Source: Gammaproteobacteria bacterium (GTDB taxonomy: Bacteria > Pseudomonadota > Gammaproteobacteria > S144-34). From it: a stretch of 13,733 nt of DNA. Below, piece by piece: positions 5,925-12,419 of this stretch. The DNA is taken from assembly GCA_015494165.1 (NCBI GenBank), contig WGBS01000284.1:1-13733 (forward strand). Direction: 5' to 3'. Within the stretch, counting starts at the first letter, position 1. Each line of letters begins with the position of its first letter. The translations under genes were made by a program, and so were the position numbers. The notes under the pieces were generated by a model that searched no databases, was not told where the DNA came from, and saw only the letters and a program-made list of their open reading frames with translations.

Positions 5925-7928
5925 TCACCTCCAGCCTCCGACGAAACCACCGCCGCGGCGCCGGCTCCGTGTGCGCCGCGGACGGTCCGTGCCCTGACGG
6001 TCCTCCGGTCCGGTCTGCGCCGCGCGCGCCGCCCCGTCCGGTGCCGCCTCGGCCGGCTCGTCGTCGCCGGCCCCGCCGCTGAACAGGTCGGCCGTGGGCG
6101 GCTGCACGCGCGCCTCGATGCGGTCCCAGTCGCTGTCGCGCAGCATGTGCACGCGCACCGCAGGGTGGCAGGCGGCCGCATAGGCGTAGACAAAGCAGTC
6201 GAGCGCCTCGTTGCGCCGGCCGCTGAGCCGGCGCCAGCGGTTCGCGGTCGCGTCGAAGCGCTCCGCGGTGAGCTGCAGATAGAAGTCGTCGGGCAGGTCG
6301 CGCGGAAAGCGGATCCGGTGCCGCGCGGGATCGGGCTCGCCGGCGTCGGCGTGGAGCTTGGCGAACAGCGCGCCCTTGGCGGTGTCCGCGCCCACCCGCC
6401 ACAGCTCGACGCCGCCGCGCAGCACGCCGCCGCGCGTGTTGACGTCCTGCTTGGTGGGGCGCCCGGCGATGATCGGGCGGTTGGGGAAGCGGTCACCCTT
6501 GACGGCCAGCACCAGGCGGTGCTGGCGCACGCGGCAGAAGTTGTAGGCCATGTGGGTGTGGTGACCGCCGGTGTCGACCGCGAGCGCCGTCAGCCCCATC
6601 GCGACGCCATAGCGGTTGCGGATGCGCGCCTGCAGCCGCTCGTCGAGCGCGTGCCAGGCCTCCTCCGTGCCCGGATCGCCCGGCAGCTCGAACCAGTCGA
6701 TCACCCAGCAGCGCTCGCCGCGCCCCCAGCCGAGGATCAGCACCGCGAAACGGTCGTCCTGGACGTCCACGCCGGCGGTGAGGATGAGGCAGCCGTCGGG
6801 GATGGTGCGGCTCGCGTAGCCGCCGGCGCGGGCACGCAGCTCCCGCCAGTCCACCTTGCCGGACTCGTCCTCGTACGGGAGCCCCAGCAGCGTGTTGTGG
6901 TAGGTCTGGAGGAGCTCGCGCTCGCCGCTCTCGCGCGCCTTGCGACGCTCCTCGGCGATCTCGGCCCAGGTGTAGCCGAGGCCGATGGGCGCGTAGAGCG
7001 CCGAGAGATGGAAGCTCGGGTAGGCGCCGTCCGGGTTGGCCGGACGCCACGCGCCGCGCTCGAGCATCCAGGTCTTGTGGTGATGGGCGATCGCCTGCCC
7101 GCAGGCCTCGCACAGGTAGGTGCCGTCGTCCTGGAGGCCCTCGTCGCGCAGCACCTGCATGTGCTCGCAGTGCGGACAGGGCACGTGGTAGTGGCGCTGG
7201 TCGCCGGCCTTGAACTCGGCCTCGATCACCGAGGCGTCCTTGATCGTCGGCGAGCTCACGATGAAGATCTTGCGCCGCGGGAAGGTGGCCGTGCGGCGCT
7301 CGGCGAGCGTGAGCGGGCTGCCTTCCCCGTCCACGTCCTCGGGGTAGCCGTCCACTTCGTCGGCGAACAGGAACCGCACCGGCATCGAGCGCAGGTCCAC
7401 GGCGCTGTTCGCGCCGGCGATCACCAGCAGCCCACCCGGGAACTCCTTGAGCAGGGTGGTGTTGCCGCTGTCGCGGGAGCGGGCCGGCCGGATGCGCTCG
7501 CGCAGCACGGGGGTCGCCTCGATCATCGGCGTCAGCCGTTGCCGGCTCCAGCGCTTCGCCAGCATCTGCGTCGGCACTACCACCATCATGGGCCCGGGCG
7601 TCTGGTGGATGATCGACCCCACCCAGTTGTTCCCGCACTCGGTCTTGCCGATCTGCGTGCCGGCCATGAGCACCACGCGCCGCGCCGGGTGCTCGACGCT
7701 GAGGCAGCGCATGATCTCCCGCAGGTAGGGTGTGCGGTCGGTGCGCCACCGCCCCGGCTCGCTCGAGGCCTCGCGCGGCAGCACCCGGTAGCGGTCGGCC
7801 CACTCGTCCACGGGCAGCGCCTCGGGCAGCGCCCAGCCGCGCGCCCAGCCGCGGCGGAAGGCACGGCGCCCGTCCGCGAGCCAGGGCAGCTCGAGGCGCG
7901 CGGGATCCGCTTCCAGCACGGCGCTCAT
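5925..7928 (-). CDS. Terminase large subunit, GpA family
   Basis: A 667-aa packaging motor ATPase and nuclease that cuts concatemeric DNA and drives it through the portal. Visible motifs are Walker A GTQIGKT (residues 90-96, MAGTQIGKTECGNNW), Walker B RFLFADEVDGYP (about 186-195), the coupling motif IVSSPTI (223-229), a zinc-ribbon with C251/C254 and C273/C276 typical of GpA proteins, and a nuclease motif LTAGVDVQDDRF with D388, followed by VDTGG and DCFVYAYAA near the C-terminus. The length matches lambda gpA (641 aa) plus a disordered Gly/Arg-rich tail from about residue 620. The ATG overlaps the small-subunit stop by four bases (ATGA) and has GGGAGGG upstream. This protein predicts cos-type, site-specific ends, as GpA enzymes are mostly cos cutters. 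Confidence 0.96.
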   Translation of the reverse strand: MSAVLEADPARLELPWLADGRRAFRRGWARGWALPEALPVDEWADRYRVLPREASSEPGRWRTDRTPYLREIMRCLSVEHPARRVVLMAGTQIGKTECGNNWVGSIIHQTPGPMMVVVPTQMLAKRWSRQRLTPMIEATPVLRERIRPARSRDSGNTTLLKEFPGGLLVIAGANSAVDLRSMPVRFLFADEVDGYPEDVDGEGSPLTLAERRTATFPRRKIFIVSSPTIKDASVIEAEFKAGDQRHYHVPCPHCEHMQVLRDEGLQDDGTYLCEACGQAIAHHHKTWMLERGAWRPANPDGAYPSFHLSALYAPIGLGYTWAEIAEERRKARESGERELLQTYHNTLLGLPYEDESGKVDWRELRARAGGYASRTIPDGCLILTAGVDVQDDRFAVLILGWGRGERCWVIDWFELPGDPGTEEAWHALDERLQARIRNRYGVAMGLTALAVDTGGHHTHMAYNFCRVRQHRLVLAVKGDRFPNRPIIAGRPTKQDVNTRGGVLRGGVELWRVGADTAKGALFAKLHADAGEPDPARHRIRFPRDLPDDFYLQLTAERFDATANRWRRLSGRRNEALDCFVYAYAAACHPAVRVHMLRDSDWDRIEARVQPPTADLFSGGAGDDEPAEAAPDGAARAAQTGPEDRQGTDRPRRTRSRRRGGGFVGGWR

Positions 7929-8488
7929 CCGCCCTCCCCCGTCGCCGCCGGCGCCGAGGCCTCGGCCGGCTCCACGGCTGCGCTCGCCGCCAGCTCGCGC
8001 GCGATGCGGCGGACCTCCGCCTCCAGCAGCGCGTAGACGCGCGCCTCGTCGGTCTCGGCCGCGAGCTGCGAGGCGAGCCGGTCCGGCAGCGCCAGGATCG
8101 CCTCCTGGGCCTGCCTGGCCCGCGCGAAGGCCTCGGCCTCCACCTCGTCGGCGCGCACCAGGCGCCCGGCGCGCTCCTCGAGCTCCAGCCGGCGGGCGAG
8201 CGCCTTGAGGCGCGTCTCCTCCGCCTTGGCCTCGAGATAGGCGATCCGGCCGGGGCCGTCGTGCGCGGCCCCCGCCGACTGCTCGGCACGCCGATCGCCG
8301 CCATGCACCGGGTTCAGCACTGCGTCGAGCCGCGCGTCCGTCGCCGCGACATCGATCCGCCCGTCCGGGCCCTCGACCAGGAGGCCCTGGCGCCCGTACT
8401 TGGTGATCTGGCCCTGGTTCACGCCGCGGTACCGGGCGTATTCGGCGCGCGTCATGTACGGCTTCGACGGCTTCGACGGCTTCGGCAT
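7925..8488 (-). CDS. Terminase small subunit, Nu1-like
   Basis: A 187-aa protein. Residues 13-40 (TRAEYARYRGVNQGQITKYGRQGLLVEG) are the winged HTH that Nu1-type subunits use to bind cos R sites; residues about 81-122 are a charged coiled coil with the family pattern EAKAEETRLKALARRLELEERAGRLVRADEVEAEAFARARQ, followed by LPDRLASQLA and an Ala/Glu-rich tail that should contact the large subunit. ATG at 8488-8486 gives an N-terminus with a 9-bp coding repeat (KPSKPSKP); ATG at 8455-8453 (MTRAEY) is an alternative that starts right at the HTH. The ribosome site before the first ATG is close and weak (GGTGAG). The gene begins after the non-coding origin region and is the first gene of the packaging block. 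Confidence 0.9.
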   Translation of the reverse strand: MPKPSKPSKPYMTRAEYARYRGVNQGQITKYGRQGLLVEGPDGRIDVAATDARLDAVLNPVHGGDRRAEQSAGAAHDGPGRIAYLEAKAEETRLKALARRLELEERAGRLVRADEVEAEAFARARQAQEAILALPDRLASQLAAETDEARVYALLEAEVRRIARELAASAAVEPAEASAPAATGEGG

Positions 8489-8690
8489 CTCACCGGCCCC
8501 GACTTGCCCAAGCGAGCCCCTTGCCCATCAACAACTTGCCCAACACTCCCCGCCTGAAACTGGCGCAAAACCGCGGCTCCGCGCACTCGCATGCGGCGGC
8601 CCGACAAAGGACCCGCCGGCACTGGCGCATGCACCACAATGGTGCGGATGCTGTCCTAAGTGACTGAACCATCGTCGCGCATCATCCGGG
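8489..8690. repeat. Non-coding stretch with three TGGGCAAG repeats, possible cos/R-site region
   Basis: No convincing gene is present between the small terminase start and the iteron array. On the minus strand TGGGCAAG occurs three times in phase-like spacing (complements at 8503-8510, 8520-8527 and 8535-8542; steps 17 and 15). ACTGGCGCA occurs twice (8559-8567, 8621-8629). A short inverted repeat GCACCA-CAA-TGGTGC is at 8631-8645. In lambda three R sites bound by Nu1 lie just upstream of nu1, so the TGGGCAAG trio is a candidate for the same role; this is inference from position and count only. Confidence 0.45.
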
Positions 8691-8911
8691 TGTTCCTACC
8701 TGTTCCTACCTTGGATCCGTCAGGTAGGAACACTTAAATGACTGATTCGAAAGCTTTGTTCCTACCGTTCCTACCGTTCCTACCTTTCCCTATATAGAGC
8801 ACGGCGCGGTCTACGCGGGCGCGAGCACCAGGCGCCACGCGCAGCGCTATACGCGCGCGCGCGAGGAAGGTAGGAACGGTAGGAACATGCCTTTCGAGTC
8901 ATACGCTTAAG

Positions 8912-8943
8912 TGTTCCTACCTCGCGAAACCGAGGTAGGAACA
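8912..8943. repeat. Perfect 13-bp inverted repeat with 6-base loop
   Basis: TGTTCCTACCTCG (8912-8924) and its exact complement (8931-8943) flank the loop CGAAAC. Two head-to-head iterons form most of the stem, and the loop side contains the TCGCGAAACCGA sequence shared with the palindrome inside the primase gene. It could extrude as a hairpin in single-stranded DNA. There is no U-run, so a terminator is unlikely. Confidence 0.85.
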
Positions 8944-8963
8944 GGTAGGAACGGTAGGAACAT

Positions 8964-8972
8964 TTATCCACA
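8964..8972 (+). promoter_or_regulatory. DnaA box, perfect consensus
   Basis: TTATCCACA matches the strong consensus TTATNCACA exactly, in a GC-rich background where such a string is unlikely by chance. It directly abuts the outermost iteron of the right arm (gap of two bases) and lies in the short space after the primase/helicase stop codon. It suggests that the host initiator DnaA helps open this origin. I saw no second box in the non-coding region. Confidence 0.75.
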
Positions 8973-8982
8973 GACCCGGTTG

Positions 8983-11187
8983 TCATGGCGGCCCATGTTG
9001 TGGCTGTTGCGCCACACTTGCGGCGGTTTCTCGCGAAACCGACGATGCCGGCCGCTCGTAGACCCAGCACAGCACCCCTTCGACCCGCCGCCGCACGCGG
9101 CGCCAGCCCAGGCGGCGCATGATGGCGCCGACCCGCATCTGCTCCTGACGCGACTGCTTGGCGGTCTCGATCCCGAGCGCCCAGCGCATGATCTCGGCCG
9201 TGGTGACGTCGCTCACCGGCCGGCTCGGCGTCACCTGTCCCATCCGCTCGGGATAGCGCTCGAGGTGGCCATCGAGCCAGGCCAGGATCGGCTCTTCCCA
9301 GACGTCCACGTCGTAGCGGGCGTCCTGCTCGGCGGCCGCCTCCGGCGGGAACTCCCACCACGGCTCGCCGCGCCGGTAGCGCGCGTCGGCCTCCGCCCAA
9401 AGCTGGTCTCGCAGGTACGTCAGCGCCTCGAGGTTGATCTCCGTGCAGCGCACGGGATAGAACCGCCGCGCCCCGGTTTCGTCCTTGAGGTAGGTGTCGT
9501 CGTTGGTGGTGCCGACGAAAACGCACTGGCGCGGGAACTGGCGCGCATAGCGGCCGTAGCTCGGCCGGTAGGTGTCCTCCTGCGCCGACAGCGCCTGCTT
9601 GATGCGATTGCGGTCCGCCTTGGAGAAGGCCTGCAGCTCGGCGATCTCCACCATCCAGCGGCCCGCCAGGATCTGGTAGAAGTCCTTGTTCTGCGGCGAC
9701 TCGAGCATCTCGGCGAACCACTCGGGGCCGCATAAGGTGCGCACGAAGGTGCTCTTGCCCACGCCCTGCGGACCCTCGAGGATCACCATGTGGTCCACCT
9801 TGCAGCCCGGCTCGCGCACCCGCGCGACCGCGGAGATGAGCCAGTTCATGCCGACCGCGCGCGTGTAGTCGTCGCGCGGCGCACCCGCCAAGTCGGCGAG
9901 GAAATGCGGCAGCCGCTCCTCACCGTCCCACTGGAGACCGTCCAGGTACTCGAGCACGGGGTGAAAGCCGTGGCGCGAGGCCACCACCTCGATGGCCTCC
10001 AGCGCCGTGCCCGTGCCGACCGAGAGCCCGTAGTGGTCGGGATCCCCGAGCCAGGCGGCGAGCTCGGCGCCGTCCACGTCGGTGACCTCGCCTAGGCCAC
10101 CCCCGTAGGGCGGCTGGCGCACCTTGAGCACGCGGTTGGCGAAGCGATCCATGCGGTAGACGCCCCGCCAGGCCGGGTGGTGCTCGAGGATCGTGATGAC
10201 GTTGTAGAGGCTCGGGCGGAGCTGCCCGTGGCCGTTGCGGACCAGCCGGCGCTGCCAGACCATCTCCCGCCAGGCGGCGAGCGCCTGGTCGAGCTGGGCC
10301 CGCACCGCCGCGAGGCCCCGGGCGACGTGCAGGTCGTTCCAGTCGGTGCCGGCGCCGTCCTCGCCGAAGTCGGGCAGGGCGGCGACGCCGTCCACGGCCC
10401 TGGCCGCCGCCTGCGCCTTGCGCCGGCCCGGATTGCCGCGCGTGGCCCGGTCATCGTCGCCGCACACCACGATGGGGGCGGCGTCCGGGTAGGCATCCTT
10501 CAGCGCCCGCACAACGGGCTCCAGGTTGCCGGCGTCGAAGGCGACCGCCACCGGCCACCCCGTCGCCTCGTGCACGCTGGCCGCCGTGGCGTAGCCCTCG
10601 GCCACCGCGACGGGCTGGCCGGCCTGCACCCGGCCGATGAGGTGGAAGGCCCCGCGCTTGGCGGTGCCCGTGAGAAACCGCTTTGTGCCGTCCGGCGCGA
10701 TGAACTGCAGGCCGCGCAGGGCACCATCCGGCCCCCGCACCGGCACGACGAGGCTGCCGCGCGAGAAGCGCACGCCCCAGGCCTTGACCTTCTTGCGGTC
10801 CAGGTACTCGCAGCGGCCACTCTCCGGGAGCTTCTCCCAGATCTCGGCCGCGCGCGCGGCCGCCTCGCGCGCCACCGCTTCGCGCTCACGCTCGATCTGG
10901 CGCTGCTGCTCGGCCTGGCGCCGGCGGACCTCGGCGCGGTCCGCCTTGTCGAGGTCGCGCCCGACGCGCAGCTTGTGCACCTCGTCGCCCTGCTTCCAGT
11001 TGCCGTAGGCGCCGACGATGAGCGTCCTGCCCGAAGGCGTGACGAGCTCGCGGGCGACGTACCAGCCCGACTTGCGGCCAGGCTTGTCGTCCTCGACCGG
11101 CACGCGCTGCAGCGTCCCGCTCAGGTCGAGGCGCTCGACCACCAGGCCGGCGCTGCGGAGCTGCTCGAGGACCTCGTCGACCGTCAT
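8983..11187 (-). CDS. Toprim primase-like / VapE-type ATPase replication protein
   Basis: A 734-aa replication protein. Residues 1-75 form the N-terminal domain common to phage Toprim proteins (GWYVARELVTPSGRTLIVGAYGNWKQG). Residues 80-118 are a charged coiled coil. A Toprim domain covers about 190-300, with E197 in VAEGYATAAS and the acidic VVCGDDDRAT (243-249). A VapE-like P-loop domain covers about 400-600: Walker A GPQGVGKST (472-480), Walker B-like WMVEIAELQAF (511-521), and sensor FVGTTNDDTYLKDETGARRF (557-576). A C-terminal winged helix (about 660-710) may bind the iterons. ATG at 11187-11185 overlaps the kinase stop (ATGA), with GGGAGG seven bases upstream. The tail VSRETAAS is encoded by a parS-like repeat. 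No zinc-finger primase domain is present, so priming activity is inferred. Confidence 0.92.
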   Translation of the reverse strand: MTVDEVLEQLRSAGLVVERLDLSGTLQRVPVEDDKPGRKSGWYVARELVTPSGRTLIVGAYGNWKQGDEVHKLRVGRDLDKADRAEVRRRQAEQQRQIEREREAVAREAAARAAEIWEKLPESGRCEYLDRKKVKAWGVRFSRGSLVVPVRGPDGALRGLQFIAPDGTKRFLTGTAKRGAFHLIGRVQAGQPVAVAEGYATAASVHEATGWPVAVAFDAGNLEPVVRALKDAYPDAAPIVVCGDDDRATRGNPGRRKAQAAARAVDGVAALPDFGEDGAGTDWNDLHVARGLAAVRAQLDQALAAWREMVWQRRLVRNGHGQLRPSLYNVITILEHHPAWRGVYRMDRFANRVLKVRQPPYGGGLGEVTDVDGAELAAWLGDPDHYGLSVGTGTALEAIEVVASRHGFHPVLEYLDGLQWDGEERLPHFLADLAGAPRDDYTRAVGMNWLISAVARVREPGCKVDHMVILEGPQGVGKSTFVRTLCGPEWFAEMLESPQNKDFYQILAGRWMVEIAELQAFSKADRNRIKQALSAQEDTYRPSYGRYARQFPRQCVFVGTTNDDTYLKDETGARRFYPVRCTEINLEALTYLRDQLWAEADARYRRGEPWWEFPPEAAAEQDARYDVDVWEEPILAWLDGHLERYPERMGQVTPSRPVSDVTTAEIMRWALGIETAKQSRQEQMRVGAIMRRLGWRRVRRRVEGVLCWVYERPASSVSRETAASVAQQPQHGPP
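9024..9041. repeat. parS-like inverted repeat in the 3' end of the primase/helicase gene
   Basis: CGGTTTC (9024-9030) and GAAACCG (9035-9041) flank TCGC. The 14-bp core GTTTCTCGCGAAAC (9026-9039) matches the parS core at 12 of 14 positions. It shares the 12-mer TCGCGAAACCGA with 8922-8933 in the origin and CGCGAAACCGA with the palindrome at 5058-5077. As in that case it encodes a C-terminal VSRET, suggesting that the site was added at a gene end and is read through. Confidence 0.7.
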
Positions 11188-11945
11188 GCCGTCGCCTCCC
11201 GCCGCTCGCGCAGCAGCGCCATCACCCCGTCGAGCCGCGCGTGCAGCGTCTCAAGCGTGTCGTCATTGCGCACGACCAGGTCGCCGGCCTCGACCTCGAG
11301 CCCCAGCTCCGAGACGTGCGCGCGCACGGCCGGCGCCTCGGGGCGCACGATGTGCACCACGGTCCCGCCGCGGGCCCGAATCCAGGCCGCCTCGTTCGGG
11401 AAGCGCACGTCCGTGAACACCACTCCGGCATAGCGCGTGCCGCCGGCCAGCTCGAGCATCAGCAGCCGGCGCTCGGCCACCCATTGCCACAGGTCGGGAT
11501 GGACGCGCTCGCGGCCCCATTCGGTGCCGAGCGTCTGGTAGAGGTAGCGCGGCGACACGCCTAGCCCGTCCAGCGCCTCCTCCTTCAGCACGCCGTCGAG
11601 CGCCTGCGCCGGCACGCCGAGCAGCACGCCCACCATCTCCTTGATCGGCGCCGCGAAGGCCATGGACACGAGGCCGTAGCGCTCCGCGAGATAGGCCGCG
11701 GCCGTGTCCTTGCCGCTGCGCGCCCTACCCGCAAGCCCGATCAGCAGCACGCCGCGCCTCCTCCCACCGCCCCAGGCCTCGCGCCGGTTGCGCGCGAAAC
11801 GCTCGAGCAGCGGGTAATACTCCTCGACGTGATAGCGCACGAGCTCCCGCCATTCCGGCGGCACCCGCCGCATCGCCGCCGCGCGCTCGGCGGGCGGCAG
11901 GCGGTAGATCTCGTTGATGAGCCGGCTCAGCGACGGCTGCAGCAC
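11184..11945 (-). CDS. Deoxynucleoside monophosphate kinase with N-terminal extension
   Basis: A 253-aa P-loop kinase. Residues 66-90 (VLLIGLAGRARSGKDTAAAYLAERY) contain the Walker A GRARSGKD at 73-80, in the form GKDT common to phage dNMP kinases. LVSMAFAAPIKEMV follows, the usual segment after the P-loop in which substrate-side residues sit. FTDVRFPNEAAWIRARGGTVVHIVRP is the hallmark DVRFPNE motif of this family, and ALDGVLKEEALDGLGVSPRYLYQTLGTEWGRERVHPDLW is the lid-like middle part. It phosphorylates dNMPs to supply dNTPs for phage DNA synthesis. The first 62 residues (PSLSRLINEIYRLPPAERAAAMRRVPPEWRELVRYHVEEYYPLLERF) form an extra helical region not needed for the fold. The start is GTG at 11945-11943 with GGGGGAG six bases upstream; it overlaps the DUF551 gene by 19 bp and couples to the primase by ATGA. 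Confidence 0.85.
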   Translation of the reverse strand: MLQPSLSRLINEIYRLPPAERAAAMRRVPPEWRELVRYHVEEYYPLLERFARNRREAWGGGRRRGVLLIGLAGRARSGKDTAAAYLAERYGLVSMAFAAPIKEMVGVLLGVPAQALDGVLKEEALDGLGVSPRYLYQTLGTEWGRERVHPDLWQWVAERRLLMLELAGGTRYAGVVFTDVRFPNEAAWIRARGGTVVHIVRPEAPAVRAHVSELGLEVEAGDLVVRNDDTLETLHARLDGVMALLRERREATA

Positions 11946-12184
11946 GCATCGCTCCCCCAGGGCGGCGCCGGCAGCGGGCGCCAGTGCGTCGGCCGCACCC
12001 GCAGCTCGGAGCCGGTCAGATACCAGCGCCCGTCGCGTCCGAGCCAGCCCATCTCCACGCCCCCGGGCCCGGATGCATCGTCCGGGAGCGCGATCAGCAC
12101 GTCCCGCAGCGGCTCAGGGACGCACTCCCGCACGTCCAGCCAGCCGTCGTCCGACCGTTTCTCGCGGATGCGCTGCGCCTCCAT
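11927..12184 (-). CDS. DUF551-family protein
   Basis: An 85-aa protein with the compact DUF551 signature: DGWLDVRECVPEPLRDVLIALPDD at the N-terminus (the W-I/L-x-V-x-x-x-x-P pattern with VLIAL strand), a central strand EMGWLGRDGRWYLTG, and the closing VRPTHWRPLPAPP (THW-x-PLP-x-PP motif). DUF551 proteins are frequent in phage early regions; no biochemical role is established. ATG at 12184-12182 is chosen because AGGAGG stands about seven bases upstream (complement near 12191-12196), although an open frame extends further upstream. It starts inside the preceding gene in another frame and ends 19 bp inside the kinase gene. Confidence 0.85.
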   Translation of the reverse strand: MEAQRIREKRSDDGWLDVRECVPEPLRDVLIALPDDASGPGGVEMGWLGRDGRWYLTGSELRVRPTHWRPLPAPPWGSDACCSRR

Positions 12185-12419
12185 CGTCCATCCTCCTGCG
12201 CCGCCCGCGCGGCCGCCCGCGTCGTCCCGGCACACCCTCCGAGTGCACCTCGATGCCGGCCTCGTAGCGCGCAAGCCAGCGGGCGACGTCCGCCTCCAGA
12301 TGCTTCCGGACCGTGGCGCGGTCGCCCCGGCACCAACCCTCGAGCGCGCCGGTCGGCAGGTCGATGCGGTAGGTCCAACCGCCCTGCACGCGGTCGAGCA
12401 GCGTGATGCGCGGCCTCAC
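12114..12419 (-). CDS. Small basic protein of unknown function
   Basis: A 101-aa frame starting at GTG 12419-12417, which overlaps the upstream stop as GTGA. The first half looks like a folded domain: ITLLDRVQGGWTYRIDLPTGALEGWCRGDRATVRKHLEADVARWLARYEAGIEV, two or three strands and a long helix. The second half is very Arg/Gly-rich (VPGRRGRPRGRRRRMDDGG) and overlaps the start of the DUF551 gene by 71 bases in a different frame, so that part may have little constraint. I do not recognise a family. Coupled start codon, sensible composition in the first 55 residues and correct direction make it likely to be a real gene. Confidence 0.6.
   Translation of the reverse strand: MRPRITLLDRVQGGWTYRIDLPTGALEGWCRGDRATVRKHLEADVARWLARYEAGIEVHSEGVPGRRGRPRGRRRRMDDGGAAHPRETVGRRLAGRAGVRP

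Larger units (their letters stand above)
8691..8972. other. Putative replication origin: dyad-arranged iterons plus DnaA box
   Basis: Twelve exact copies of GTTCCTACC occur here. Plus orientation: 8692, 8702, 8758, 8767, 8776, 8913. Minus orientation: 8723, 8869, 8878, 8934, 8944, 8953 (first bases). They make a left arm at 8692-8784 and a right arm at 8869-8961, each 93 bp with six copies, as inverted copies of each other around an 84-bp core. A perfect DnaA box TTATCCACA follows at 8964-8972, eleven bases from the stop of the primase/helicase gene. Iterons, DnaA box, local AT-rich patches (TTAAATGACTGATTCGAAAG, CTATATAG) and a neighbouring primase/helicase are the ingredients of a phage or plasmid origin, comparable in plan to ori/crr of satellite P4. 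No protein binding is shown by sequence alone. Confidence 0.8.

Noticed and set aside
8459..8486. Triple TTCGACGGC repeat as a regulatory element
   Set aside because: It is a coding repeat in frame with the small terminase start (KPSKPSKP), which explains the 9-bp period.
8631..8645. GCACCA-CAA-TGGTGC hairpin as a transcription terminator of the replication gene
   Set aside because: The stem is six pairs and neither strand has a run of T after it.
8490..8672. 60-codon minus-strand frame with six cysteines (WCMRQCRRVLCRAAACECAEPRFC) just before the small terminase
   Set aside because: There is no ribosome site, the frame runs across several short DNA repeats, and the cysteines follow from TGC/GCA-rich sequence; no zinc-finger spacing repeats in a sensible way. 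Most likely a chance frame.
8691..8961. CRISPR array
   Set aside because: The repeats are only 9 bp, occur in both orientations and are partly in direct contact, so there are no repeat-spacer units.
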